From Plazaster borealis (taxonomy: Eukaryota > Echinodermata > Asteroidea > Forcipulatida > Labidiasteridae), in contig CM037476.1 of NCBI GenBank assembly GCA_021014325.1, forward strand, positions 23,348,827 to 23,412,826: 64,000 nucleotides of DNA. Direction: 5' to 3'. Shown here in pieces: positions 25,391-37,504 of this stretch. The translations under genes and the position numbers were made by a program. The notes beneath the pieces are model-generated. The model searched no databases. It had not been told where the DNA came from and worked only from the letters and a program-made list of their open reading frames with translations. The first letter of the stretch is position 1. Each line of letters opens with the position of its first letter.

Positions 25391-27640
25391 GGCCGTCTTT
25401 TTGGAGTTAAAAAATGCGACCGCTTTGAGCAAAGGCTACTCCCAAAAGATATTCATGAACGGTTGTACCCGCAAGTTTAATGGCAATGGTTACTTCCTGT
25501 GGTCCACACCACGCAAAGCTTCAAACGTCACAAACCTCTTTACAATATACCCTTATAAAGCTTTGGGATACCCTCCCACCAATAACCCCCTCCCCAACCC
25601 CCACTGTTTCAAGTTTTACAAACAGCTCATTAATAAGACACTGTAAGCTCTGCTGCAAGAGTGATATCCACCACAGTCCAACATGGCACGGCACATGCAT
25701 GGGGACCAGTATTACTGAAACCCCATCAATGTCCTGGTACCGTTAACATTCTTTGTCATCTATACTGTTACTGCAATAGACTTGAAAAATAGAAAAGTCA
25801 ATCGAAGGAAAAGGGGTCTTCCCGAATACAGAAGAAAGAAATATAATGCATGGTCGATACAGACGTCAAGACCGCGTACAATGTACAGGCACCCTTGTCC
25901 ATTAAAACAATCTTTAAATTCTTGGACCAGCTGTGAAGTTGACCAATGTAATTGGTCACTCGGGGTCGGGGTTAGGTCCTTTGAGAAGTAATAAAAGGCG
26001 TGTCAAGGAATAAGGGGGGACCAGCAAAGGTGGAGATGGCTTGTACCGGTATACCATGAAACACTTCGCTCGGTCCCAGCGCCTGAACCTATATAAGGCA
26101 CTGTGATTGGCTGACGTATGCGCATGCTCATTTGAACATTTTTCCCTGACCTAATGACCCCCGGTCACCTCTTCCTGTTTACAAAAGATTCGAGCTCTAT
26201 CAATACGGTAATTCTGTGATGCAAAAACACTGGAAATAATTATTGTCATTCTTTGCCTTGTACACAAAAATAGGGCTCGATCGCAACATGAATCACTTAT
26301 CTGAATAATTGCATTCTTCTTGCAACTTTGGTTTAAATAGAAAAGGGCTATACTACTGTTTGCATTATCATAGCGTGTGCGTACGTGTGTTGTGAGTGTG
26401 TACATTGCACGCCGATCATCAGTGCAATCAGTCCCATCATGCACCACTACATCCTGAACAAGACATTGTACAAGCTCATCGGCCCATCCCAGCGGTCTTG
26501 GATGAGAAGCGGTGGTGCAGAATAGTAACTACCCTTTAAGATTAGTTAACAAAGGCGCAGCGAAGACCAACTCACCAGCCCACACGCCGTTTTCAACACT
26601 GGGTATGAGCCAATGCCAAGGAGATCAAATCCCCAGAAAAATCCCTGGTGAATCCCCCTTTTGTTGTTTGTTTCACACTAGATGGAGTTTTCCTTAGGAA
26701 AATGAACACAAATAATTCACTTATTAACGTCATTCCGAAACAGGGGCAGCCATTTCAAGATATTTCCCCGGAAGTTTGTCAGGGTTGAAAATGTAAGTGT
26801 GAAAAGAACCAATTACCGCAACTTCTTGGGAATTTTTCCGGGAATCGAGTTTAGTGTAAAAAGGGCCTATGGATTTTTTTTACGGCCGGAGACTTAACAA
26901 ACAAGAACCTAATCCAAACCTCTAACCCCGTGCACCCATCTTAAAAAGTTTTTAAGTTTTGTTTGTTTGTTTGTTGTTGTTTTTATTTTGTTGTCTTTGG
27001 TTGTTTGTTTGATTAGGGAGGCTTGGGGTCATCACTTGGAGTATTTGCGAAAACCAAATGGGGGTTGGGCTGGAAAAACAGACTGGCCCCCATGTCAAAT
27101 GAGTTCTTTTTCTGGAATCGATTGCAGTCGAGGAACATGACGACGACATGGGCAGCTCACTCAGTACAATGTGCAGGTTGGTTGTAGTTCCTTCCAGCCT
27201 CGTTTTCGTTTCACCGGAGTAGAAGAAGAACACCAAGGTTGGCGCACCACGATAAGGTTTACAGTGCGTTGAAGATTAACAAAAGCAGGCGTTTCAAACA
27301 GTCTGTCGCAGCAAGACAGTCAGGCGTCAAGCCACCACCACCTTCCCGGTACCCGTAACGTTTTTGTTCTTCGCAAAATAATGCAATTCAATCCCCGAAG
27401 ATCAAACAGCTTTTCCCTTTCTTTCTTCCACCCTTATGTTACGTTAAGTCCCTCTAGTCTATAAGTTAAACAACCTGGTAGTAACAACACAACCCTATAT
27501 TTTCCCCCAATCGATGCATTTATGCCGTGGTGAAGTTAAAGGTTCCCCCTAATGCTCTCTCGCCCCTCTCTGTTCTTTGTCCGTGAACAATTTGTTTGCC
27601 CAACGATGTTTAGATCCGTTACATGTAGGATTACCCGCAT
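25391..27640. other. intergenic, no gene seen
   Basis: No coding exon recognised. A TATA-like CTATATAAGG near 26090 and an inverted CCAAT at 26106 are noted but not supported by a gene. Between about 26628 and 26860, CCCCAGAAAAATCCC and GGGAATTTTTCCGGG form a weak inverted pair that could be the ends of a decayed element. Segment 26945-27015 is GTTT-rich. Confidence 0.45.
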
Positions 27641-27659
27641 CAGTACAGTGGAACTCAGT

Positions 27660-27735
27660 ACATGGTCAAACCATGAAGGGCTACCTCCATGGTCAAACAA
27701 TAGACTGGTCCTTGCTCTATGGTCAAACCATTGAG
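27660..27735 (+). repeat. short repeats of ATGGTCAAACCAT
   Basis: ATGGTCAAAC occurs three times about 30 bases apart (near 27662, 27691, 27719). Two of the three are followed by CAT, giving a near-palindrome. Short degenerate tandem unit. Confidence 0.6.
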
Positions 27736-27784
27736 GAAGGAATGGCACGGTGGCTCCTATCTGCAAATTCCCAGAAAACTCGTT

Positions 27785-28045
27785 TTCTTTTTATTGCGTC
27801 TCATAGCCGTAGTATTGCGGTATTTCGCCGTAGTATTGCGGCATTTCGCCGTACTATTTCGTTATATCGCCAATTTGCATTATATCGCCAATATGCATTT
27901 TATCGCCTAATTGTATTGCGTTATATCGTCGTAGTTTTTTTGTTAATCGTCGTACTATTGCGTTATATCACTGTACTTTTCGTTATATCGCCGTATTTAT
28001 AGCGTTATATCGTCCCTTTTTTTATTGAGTTACATCAACGTACTT
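27785..28045 (+). repeat. degenerate minisatellite, CGTTATATCGCCGTA type
   Basis: More than ten imperfect units of about 18-22 bp built on TATTGCGTTATATCGCCGTA. The first part uses TTTCGCCGTAGTATTGCGG, the middle TATATCGCCAATATGCAT, and the end CGTTATATCGTC. Order is irregular and divergence high, suggesting an old array. Confidence 0.75.
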
Positions 28046-28451
28046 TTATGTCGCAATAAAGTACGGCAATATGTCAATACTTCACCATCAGAAACATTAA
28101 AAACTGGCGAATATGAGCCACGTAGAATGGTAAAACTGCGCCACGCCACACAGACACGTCGGTATGACATCGAAGGAACAAAGTATCTAGTACAAATGTC
28201 ATCCAGCTCTTATCTAAACCGACGGTCCATCTGGGCATCTTAGCAGGAAGTGAGCCAATCTCCTACTCTATAAAAGAATGTATCACCACTTTCCTCGTCC
28301 ATCTTCCTAAGATGTACACCGGGAATGTTTTTACTTTGGAGGGTTTTAAGTCCCTTCGTGTGAGGCTGGGGGAAAATCTTTTGGGATCTTAGTCCTGTTT
28401 TGGGTTTTCAAAAATGTTATCCCTGCCCCCTGGGTTTGTTTTTAAGGGTGC

Positions 28452-28828
28452 TTAGGCACTGAACACGTTTGGTAATTGTCAAAGACCAGTGTTCTCACTT
28501 GGTGTATGGGGTCCCAACATATGCATAAAATAACAAGCCTGTGAAAATTTGGGCTCAATTGGTCATCGAAGTTGCAAGAAAAGGATGAAAGAAAAAACAC
28601 CCTTGTTGTACAAATTTGTGTGCTTTCAGATAGGAATAAAAACTTCTTGCAAGAAGTTTTTATTATTTTAGTGAGAAATTACCTCTTTCTCAAAAACTAC
28701 GTTACTTCAGAGGGAGCCGTTTCCTGCAATGTTTTATACTATCATAAGCTCTCCGTTGCTTGTTACCAAGTAAGTTTTTATGCTAATATTTGTTTTGAGT
28801 CATTACCAAACGTGTACGACACCTTTAA
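28452..28828 (+). mobile_element. MITE family A, full copy (A5)
   Basis: Left end TTAGGCACTGAACACGTTTG has a one-base change in the TTAA. The right end is the complement of AAAGGTGTCGTACACGTTTG followed by TTAA. The 30-bp central palindrome is intact at about 28637-28666. Non-coding. Confidence 0.92.
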
Positions 28829-30875
28829 TGGGTGTTTTGTTTCTGTCAGGTTTTAGAATTGCTTTTGCTTAAATGTTTTACTGTTGTGTGATTTTTAAAG
28901 CCTTTTGTGTGCAATCTCCATTTTAATAATTATATATTTCGTTGGCAGGGGTCTGGTTGTGCACATCTTTCGATGACAGTTTTTATACTATTGTATACCC
29001 AATCAACATTCGTTGCTTCAGATGATACGTCCACAGGATGTTTTATTGTTTTCTAGACCAAATGTTCCATTATATTACGTTGCTTACTGAGTATCTCTCC
29101 ACTTTCTTTGTCCAACACTTTGTCCATTGATTGAAAATTTGCATAACCTTTTTTCTAAGTGGACGCTTCACTAAGTCAAGATTCATAAGGTATATAATAA
29201 CAATCGCTTTGCGCAGAGACACATATCCACTTCCCTTTGTCCAAACAGTAAAAACATGTTGTTATAACCCCCCCCCCCCCCACTTGACCAACCCCTTTCA
29301 AACGATTGCTTTAGAAGTCAAATCTCTAAAGATGAAACAACATAGGGACAAACTCTTTACCCATATCCCCAGACCAACCCCGTTGCACGAGCTTGCAGCT
29401 TCACTTTCTTCCTGCAAAAGTACAAGAACCTTTCAACACAGCCCCTGGTAACAACTACTCACGCCCCTCTTTAAACAACCTAGCCCAAAATATACCCAGA
29501 GGAGGGGCCTCTTGAGCCCACTTATCACCAACTGACTGACATTCGGGTATTGTGCCTACTTTCTCTATGTGCCAACCAACACCCCCCATGCTTCCTATGA
29601 AAAGAAGAAAAAAAACATTGAAAAAACACAGACAGTTATACCCCCATTTGTTTTCCAGTGTATAAGCGTTTGGCTTTACCAGTGCATACTCTTCACTGAC
29701 TTCGTTCAATAGGTAATCTGTTTTGGGAAGCATTAGCAAGAAAGAAATATAATCCGCACCGTAAAAAATGTCGTTAAAGACCCCTGTGTGAATGAGGTCG
29801 AACAAAGACCATGATCTCCCCGCTCTGTTTACACGACGAGAATTTTGTTGTATGGTGTGGTTAAACCTTCCACGTTATGAACGTATGAAAACATCCCAGT
29901 ATGGGATTTCATAAGAAGTAGTTAGGGGGGGTCTACGTTTACGATGACAATGGAATGACTTGTGTGGAATCTCCGTGAATGTCACTCGGCTAAAAAATAA
30001 TCCCCGGCCATTAAGTGTGACGTCACAATGCCTGGAATGGTTACGGTACTAAACGGACACTTTATGGTAAGAATAGAGCCTCGTAGTAATTGCATGGTAT
30101 CCTATTCGCAAAGTGTTACCGCGGGCTATACAGCCAACAATCAAGGGAAGTTGTAACGATTTTCTTCTATAGCAAGCCTTTATTTATGTTTTGTTTTTTT
30201 GTTTCTCTGCAAGATTAAATTTACCCGCCTTTCTGGTTCAAACCTTCACTCCCTGTAAACCACGCTGGGATCATCAAGTAGACATTTGCATTGTGTATGA
30301 AAGAAAAGGCCCGGTCCTTGGAGGTTGACATCGTGTAAGATTAGAACAATCACAGATTTGCTCATATATTTACATGGTCTACAGATAGTCATGGTGGAAA
30401 ACTTCCCTTGAAATAGTTTTGCCTGAAATGCTGTGTTTTTTGAGAAATGAGAAGACAATTAATTAGTTTTGATCTCGCGAGTCTGAAACCCGACGAACCG
30501 TAAACCATAATTAATCGGTTTATTTTATTATTATTAGTTTTCCCCCCACTGTTTTCTCGTGACTGCAACGGACCGATCGGGCCTTATTTTGTTTTGTAAA
30601 GGGTTGTTTATTTCGTGTTATGTTGGGTCAAACAAAAAGCGGATGCTGGTCGTCTCCCATGTACAAACCTCGTACATGTGCTTCAACGAAATAATTACAC
30701 AGGATGCATCTCTTTCTGTAAATAAACCTTTATGTCCTCAAAAATGTAATGTTACGTACGTGTTTTACAGTTTAATCAAATATGTATTAAAAAGGTACAT
30801 CCGGCATTTTCATTATTTTGTTTTTCCTTTTTTAAGTTCCGAGTTATTGAAACATTACTCACCATTTGGCAAAAC
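28829..30875. other. intergenic, no gene seen
   Basis: AT-rich DNA with a poly-C tract (about 29269-29280). The 116-residue minus frame near 29455-29805 shows no domain. No mobile family recognised. Confidence 0.55.
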
Positions 30876-30918
30876 GAGCAATAAAAGCAATGCGAGCAAT
30901 GCGAGCAATGCATGCAAT
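30876..30918 (+). repeat. 9-bp tandem repeat GAGCAATGC
   Basis: Four imperfect units (GAGCAATAAAAGCAATGC then GAGCAATGC twice). It lies about 50 bases before the TIR element at 30967. Confidence 0.8.
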
Positions 30919-30966
30919 TTGATTGTTAACCGACTTTATTGTTGTTTTTCGAAGAGCTAATTAATA

Positions 30967-31667
30967 GACTGTGCAAGTCTCGCGCGTATCGGAACGAGAA
31001 AACACGTCAAACGAAGAACATTTTTTCTCTGAAATCAAATCTTTGTTTTAAATTATATTTAATGATAAAATCTGAACAACAAAAATACACATTACATGTT
31101 AATAAAATAAGTTTTTGTGTTTATAATAAATACACAAACAATTTGTTAATTATTATTGAAGCAAAATTAAAACTCTAGGACAAGGATGCTTAGTTGATCT
31201 TAACTTTTCAGAAACCACTTTCGTGGATTCACGATGGTCGCATGGGCGTAAAATTAACGCTTGACGCAGTTTATAGAGGACACTGAAGCCTCAACAACCA
31301 TAGACTGCAATAAAAAGGCTTCCGTTACAATTACAGTATCTGGCGATTATCATCGCGCATCCAAAACAAACATTCAGATAAGTTTTGTGATCGGAGGTGA
31401 GAACAAAATTCTTAGTTTTTGCAACAACCGGAAGCTGAGGTCAAGCTTAATTCTCGGGTTTTCTTCGTTGTATTGTTGAATTGATTTTACTTTCATATTT
31501 GTTATCACTATAAGTATTACATTCCCAACAACATTTGTATTTTTCTTGGTCATAAACCACGTTAAACTATAATAATTGACAAAACAAAATCTCCCCCACG
31601 TAAATCTCCATATGGTTGGGACCACAATGGTCCCGGAAGTTCAAATGTGCGCGAGACTTGCACAGTC
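30967..31667. mobile_element. TIR element family E, long copy (E1)
   Basis: Ends GACTGTGCAAGTCTCGCGC and GCGCGAGACTTGCACAGTC are perfect inverted repeats, each flanked by TA. Length about 700 bp. The interior shares AAATCAAATCTT and AATTGACAAAACAAAATC blocks with the copy at 43857. No transposase-like frame is visible, so it is probably a non-autonomous DNA transposon. Confidence 0.9.
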
Positions 31668-32041
31668 TATAGCCCCATATTATGCATGTTACAATGCGCA
31701 TGATCTGCGCGCAGTCCAAGCAACACCGGCAACCATCATGGCGTGCTGATTTTGAAGCAATGTGGTGGTACACAACTGTAAAACCTGGCATAGTTATTAA
31801 TTTGTAAAACTACAGCATGGCGTCCATCTTGGCATAATATTTGTAACCGCACTCGGTTTCCCAAGATGCATTGCGGTATATTTTTAAGGTGGCGCTTTTG
31901 TATAATACTTTGGGTTTCAATGAACCACCTTACACCGTACAATCGATCTGATGTGGGCAAACAAATCATTTTCGAAGAAGCAACGCCTTTAAGGCTTAAC
32001 GTTTTACGAAAATTCAACGCACGTTCATTGTTAATATTATG
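31668..32041. other. intergenic, no gene seen
   Basis: Contains two similar phrases, CATCATGGCGTGCTG and CAGCATGGCGTCCATC, and otherwise unremarkable sequence between two mobile elements. Confidence 0.5.
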
Positions 32042-32498
32042 CACTCTGAAAACTCCCGGTCAGAGTTTATCCAGTTCCGAGTTTCCCACAGGAAGCCTGA
32101 CCCAGTGTCACCCGGGATCGCTGTCAAAATGACCCTGAAATGGATCAAACTGACCCTGAAATGGATCAAACTGACCCTGAAATGGATCAAAATGACCCTG
32201 AAATGGATCAAAATTACCCTGAAATGGATCAAACTGACCCTGAAATGGATCAAACTGACCCTGAAATGGATCAAAATGACCCTGAAATGGATCAAAATGA
32301 CCCTGAAATGGATCAAAATGACCCTGAAATGGATCAAACTGACCCTGAAATGGATCAAACTGACTCAGAATCTGAGCTGAAATCCCATTAAAAAAAACTA
32401 GTTTCCGAGTGTCAGTCTGACCCGGAAATGGGTGAGGTCACCCTGTGACCCGGATCCGGGTTAATTCTGACCCGGGAGCTTTGGTTTTTTTTAGAGTG
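32042..32498. mobile_element. TIR element family D with internal minisatellite (D2)
   Basis: Left end CACTCTGAAAACTCCCGG, right end CCCGGGAGCTTTGG...TTAGAGTG. Subterminal GACCCGGATCCGGGTTAATTC near the right end is the family signature. The middle is replaced by about eleven copies of a 21-bp unit (see 32130-32362), roughly doubling its length over D1, D3 and D5. Confidence 0.88.
32130..32362 (+). repeat. 21-bp minisatellite inside D2
   Basis: About eleven near-identical units of GACCCTGAAATGGATCAAAC plus one base. Variation is almost confined to one position (ACT or AAT). As 21 is a multiple of three, several frames stay open on both strands (DPEMDQT on +), but no start context or flanking coding sequence supports a protein. 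Confidence 0.97.
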
Positions 32499-32544
32499 CA
32501 TGTGAATAGAGAAGATGGTGAAGTTAGGAAAACACACGCGATCA

Positions 32545-32739
32545 GGGACCAATTTCATAGAGCTGCTTAATAAGCAAATAATATTGCTTGACAATTTTCT
32601 GCTTAGCGGGAATGAGCAGGATGCCAGTCACAAATTGTACACGTGACATTGTATTTTGGCTGGTAACCTTATTCTGGTAAGCATAGTTTTGTTGTGCTTA
32701 GCTAGTTTGTGTACTTAAGCAGCTCTATGAAACTGGGCC
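32545..32739. mobile_element. MITE family C (C2)
   Basis: Left end GGGACCAATTTCATAGAGCTG, right end CAGCTCTATGAAACTGGGCC. GCTTAATAAGC, TGCTTAGC and GGCTGGTAACC blocks are shared with C1 and C3. About 195 bp, non-coding. Confidence 0.85.
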
Positions 32740-35700
32740 AGGAATAGGGACTGAAAACACTCGCTCCTCTTCCAAGGTGTCAGTCAAGAAAAGCAAGAAA
32801 TAACCAACTGAGCCAACATGTACCCCTTCAATGTGCCTTCTTGATTTGACTAAACCACAAGTTGTAAAGTGCCCAGGCCGTCTAAAAAAATTAGTCTCTC
32901 ACGAACGTAAGAAAGAGGCATGACAGAAGTACAACTTTTGTTTAGTTATACTTTTTTTGTTAATGACAACTTCATTTGCAAATAATTTGAATCTCATTAT
33001 TGTAAAAAGAAAAAAATCCATAGGGCTGAGTACTTTACAAGTGAATATTTATTAATTTATTTATGTATTTCCTAATATAGGTTTGAATTAGTTAAATAAA
33101 GGATAATTTCAAATGATCTGAAAATAATTTAAATCGAGGCAGTTAAAACATGGCAAACATTATGGGGGATTAAAAAAACTCATTCAGGACCACGCGACTT
33201 ACCGCACCCCATACGTATTAACGATCAATCTTGCATTGTTCAAAAAGCCATGTCACACAGGACAATATTTACGGACAACCGGTTCAATGCAATGTGTCCA
33301 AAAAGAAAAGCAAAATTCGCATCTCAGTGTCCACATAAATTCCTGAGAAAAGTGCTACACTGTTGGGAAAATCTTGTTGTACCGAGGTGTTGCGTTAACT
33401 TTGCAGAAGTTGCCTCCAAGTTGCCTGGAAATCGCCGTGTGTGACACGTCCCCAGTCGAAGAAACCACTCTGAACAAAATGCTCACATTTACTCAATTCA
33501 CCACCGTACTCAGTGACAACAACAAACAATGTTTTAGCAATGGAATGGGGTTGTCATGACTGATAATTAAATTCTATTCTGATTGATCTGCTTATTAACA
33601 GATGACCGGAAAACAAGGTTGTGTGGCTGTAATGTGCTCATTCAACCAACGAATTTTGACATTTGCTGGTACTCAATGATAATCACCACGAAGCCAACAG
33701 TAAAAGAATTACGGCTACAAAATATGGTTCTCATTTTGCCCGATACGAAGTGGAACACGGGTTTTTCGTTTGTAGTTGCTATCATCCATTCAAGCCGTCA
33801 TAACGTATACAATTAATATTGCGTAAAACTGCACTTTCCCCTTACGGACTATCGGAGCACATTGATCCAGATGTTAAGTTGATTTATACCAACGGCACTT
33901 TGTTCCAGAACCACCACAGCTCAATTTGTTGCCTGATGTATTTTCTAATAAATAAATTAAGAGATTAGCCTATTACTTTGTCGTAATTATTATAATTACT
34001 TATTCAACCATAACTTGTAGTTTCAAGTTTAAAATTGAACCGTTTACCCGTCCTAGAAAACAGGCTAGGTTTATCGGTTGTATGTTTGTTAATGAAGTTG
34101 TTTTACCGTTTTGTTCAAGTCCTTCAGAGAGCGCATGCCGACAAGCGGTCCCCTTTGCGCTCAAGAAAAGAAACAAATCATTACAAAAATTAAACTACTA
34201 TCACAAAAAGTGTTTTGACCAGTATTTTGAACTGGTCAGTAGTTTCAGCCAATTAATTATCTTACTTCAAGAAAAGATAAATAACATCAAACCTCATATA
34301 TTACGGCCATTTCTAGCTCAGGAGAACACATTACCAGAACCCGGTAGACACCTCGAGCACTGCGTTGCTGTAGAATGAGCAATGGTACGTGTTATCCACC
34401 GGGAGTTATCCACCGGCAGAGGGCGTTGGTCTTTTCGCAAGGGGGGGGGGGCATCGAACTCTTCATTGTGATCATCACAGGTCACGGGTTGGTAAAGTCC
34501 TTACACCTGTAGGAACAGAAGAAACAATAGGGAAAAGCATTTTGTTCTTCTTCTTTAAACAACACAAGTTTCCTGAATAATTACAGGCCAGAATATTGAG
34601 AGTATCTTCTAAATTTTTCTTAAAAAGGCTGGAAAAAGGGGAGTTTAGCTTCAGTTCAAACCCTTCTAGACATTGTTTTGCTGTTCGGTGTTGTTGTTTG
34701 TATGTTTGTTTTTGTTAGACTCTGCCAGGATCAAAACTCATTTTCATTCTCCTCCCTTTTTTCTTTGCAATATTTGTTTTGCAAAAGTTATTTCAGTGAG
34801 GGTCGTTGGCAGCACATGCTGAAGACAATTTAATATTTCCATTGTCTTAACCACATCGTATACACCGGCCAGCTCATATGCCATAAGATCCTCAGTTGGA
34901 CCATGCCACACGTCCTAGAGGGGGTGTCAATCAACATGGGAGGCAGGACAAAACTCTGCTATTATCATTTGTTGGAACCAAATTATAAAAATTAATTAAT
35001 TTAGCAAAAAATAAATAGCTGAATAGGCAATACCTGGACATGTTAAAACATCACACTTGGAAAAAAAAAAGAATCGTTGAAAAATGCAAAACATACCCTC
35101 GTCCTCATATTATCATATTATTGAGAAGAAGCTTATCAGCATGTGCTGACAACAAACATGGGTGCGTAGCAACCAAACAGCTCCCTTGCTGGAGGGTTTT
35201 AACAAAAAATAAAATATCAATAAACAATAACAACAAACAAAACAACAGTATCAACAACATTGTTATTGATATCTAGGCTCTAAGCCTATACTCAGCGCGA
35301 AGTTGGTACAATGTACTGAACTTGTTTGTTGGGAGTCAAATGGCATTTCAGAAAAGAAAAAAAACATCTTTATCAAATCAATTCTATTTGTGGATATGGA
35401 GAGCATCAAAATTGTAACTTGCAAAACATAAACTGTTAAAGGTTGCTATACCGAAAGCGTGAGTCCCAATATCTTTACTCAATTTTCACAGGTACAAATT
35501 ATGATGTTTTTTGAAAAAGTAGGAGAGTTGGAAAGATTGTACTCTTCAAACAGCCGGTGGTGTATCAGCTACAAGGATTTTTTTCTTGAATCTATGGGGG
35601 TAAGAGGGAATATTCTCTTTTAAAAGACGAAGGTGCAACATCTTTTTGTGAAAGTTTTATTCATGAAAGTTCATAATAATGATAAGGAGAATAATGAAAA

Positions 35701-35780
35701 TGAACCTTTCAAATAAAGTACAATACACCCGGAGTCCCAATACAGAAATAATTTTAGAATTAAAACAAAACAATTGAGGC
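32740..35780. other. intergenic, no gene seen
   Basis: AT-rich. A poly-G run lies at 34441-34451. A diverged single unit resembling satellite family F occurs at about 35510-35600. The 98-residue frame at 34082-34378 has no recognised domain. A small unrecognised exon cannot be excluded. Confidence 0.5.
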
Positions 35781-36400
35781 GTGTCGTGGCCGAGTGGTCT
35801 AGTTCAACGGACCGAAGCTCTGGTGTTGTCAGCAGCAGAGTGTGGGTTCGAATCCCGGTCATGACACTTGTGCCCTTGACCAAGGCACGTAAAGGCACTG
35901 AACACGTTTGGTAATTGTCAAAGACCAGTGTTCTCACTTGGTGTATCCCAACAAATGCATAAAATAACAAGCCTGTGAAAATTTGGGCTCAATTGGTCAT
36001 CGAAGTTGCAAGAAAATGATGAAAGAAAAAACACCGTTGTTGTACAAACTTGTGTGCTTGCAAGAAGTTTGTTTTTTTGTGTGTGTGAAAAATAACCTCT
36101 TTCTCAAAAACTACGTTACTTCAGAGGGAGTCGTTTCCTACAGTGTTTTATACTATCTACAGCTCTCCGTTGCTTGTACCAAGTAAGTTTTGAGTCATTA
36201 ACCAACGTGTACGATCCCTTCAACCAGAATTGCTTCGTAAATTGTTGGGAAGGTAGTGCATTCTGCTCTACCAGCCAGGCACCCTAGTGGATGCCTACAT
36301 CCTTAAGGAGTTTAAAAACCCTGTTTCAGCCCCAGGAGTAGGTTGCAACGTACCCCTGGTTACTTACTCTAACATAAATGCAAGCTTTTTCTACACCCGT
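35781..36400 (+). mobile_element. SINE (S3) with tRNA-Leu-like head, split by MITE A6
   Basis: The head (35781-35867) has an A-box region GTGGCCGAGTGGTCTA and a B box GGTTCGAATCC, with partly paired acceptor-like ends (GTGTCGTGG / GTCATGACAC). The body breaks at about 35889, where MITE A6 begins, and resumes at about 36224 with CCAGAATTGCTTCG. The tail limit near 36400 is approximate. The head resembles tRNA-Leu but is a SINE promoter, not a functional tRNA. Confidence 0.8.
35890..36223 (+). mobile_element. MITE family A, shortened copy (A6) inside a SINE
   Basis: Left end TAAAGGCACTGAACACGTTTG. The right end is degraded (CCAACGTGTACGATCCCTTCAA). The central palindrome is deleted: the sequence runs from GTGCTTGCAAGAAGTTTG into a GTGTGTG tract. 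It sits exactly where other SINE copies read CACTTAACCAT. Confidence 0.88.
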
Positions 36401-36861
36401 CACACAACGATGGCGTCGTACAACTTTATTACTGCGAACTTCAATTGAAAAGAAAATTTGAGTATCTGATCTTGTGTAAAGATAACTGCGAAATGTTGCT
36501 CAAGAAAGATGGCCGGGAAGAAGATGTGCTGTTTTTGTAAGTTATTAAAAGTCATTTTTGTTGGTAGATTCCCGTCTGAATTGCTTCAACTTGTGATGAG
36601 AACAAATCATTGATAAGAGATTTATCTGTGGAGTCTCGTGCATGCATGGCAGGGGCCATTAAGTTCTATAACAAAAGAGACAAATGTAACCTATTAAACG
36701 TCGAAATTGATTTGTTTGATTAATTGACTTATTTATTTGATTTATTTATTTATTAATTTACGGCCAATTGCAAACACAAAACGAGACATCACATTTATAG
36801 AGTTAAAAGCAGGCCTGTTGATTGGTGGATAACCTCAAAAACAAACTCAACTCTAAAAGCG
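36401..36861. other. intergenic, no gene seen
   Basis: AT-rich, with a TTTA-rich stretch at 36725-36760. Nothing recognised. Confidence 0.6.
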
Positions 36862-37260
36862 TTAAATGCATCGTACACGTTTGGTAATTGGAACCCACTG
36901 TTTGTTTCAATCCTATATAGTTGTAGATATAAAACCATAAAACTAACCTGTGAAAATTTCATTTCAAAAGGTGGTAGCGTTTTTGAGATATTGCCGAAAA
37001 TCTGGATCGGTTATGTCCACGCAGGAAGAATAATCTGCATTGGAATACACACTCTGAGAAGCGTTACCGTAACGCTTCTCAATATTCAAAATATTTTGGG
37101 GATAAAAAGTGATTTATTCTTCCATAACCGCAGTCCTTCGAAGTAAAAAGTCTCCAAAAATTCATTTTACTATCCAAAGCTGCTGTGCTTCTTACCAAGT
37201 AAAAGTTTTTATTGCCATAGATTTTCAGAGTCATTACCAAACGTGTACGATGCCTTTAAC
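36862..37260 (+). mobile_element. MITE family B, full copy (B3)
   Basis: TTAA on both sides, ends ATGCATCGTACACGTTTGG and the complement of AGGCATCGTACACGTTTGG. A 25-bp inverted repeat (GAGAAGCGTTAC, one base, GTAACGCTTCTC) lies at 37056-37080, near the midpoint. Best-preserved reference for family B in the window. Confidence 0.92.
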
Positions 37261-37504
37261 AGCCAACATAAAAAAATAAAATAATATTTAAAACAAAATT
37301 ACAGACACACTGCAGGGTAAACATTACTACAAAAATTAACCTTGTTGATTTACATGAGTGCAGCAATTATTAAGAAAAGTGATTCTAGAGAATAGCAATT
37401 AAATATAATTATTATTAATTATTAATGGTTTATTTATTCAACAATATTAAAAAAAGACAGTGGCAGTAAAAAACTGAATTGCGGTCTTAAATTTACAATA
37501 ATGA

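Noticed and set aside
26085..26115. TATA box plus inverted CCAAT as a promoter
   Set aside because: No open frame or transcript-like feature follows in either direction, and the spacing of about 8-13 bases between motifs is atypical.
28572..28856. 94-residue frame beginning MQEKDERKNT as a small gene
   Set aside because: It lies within MITE A5, recurs in other A copies, starts at TTG rather than ATG, and has no recognised domain.
32014..32391. DPEMDQT and IHFRV repeat proteins of 83-114 residues
   Set aside because: Frames kept open on both strands by the 21-bp minisatellite; no flanking coding sequence.
35781..35867. Functional tRNA-Leu gene
   Set aside because: A and B boxes are present but the anticodon arm does not pair properly, and the sequence continues into a SINE body shared with other loci.
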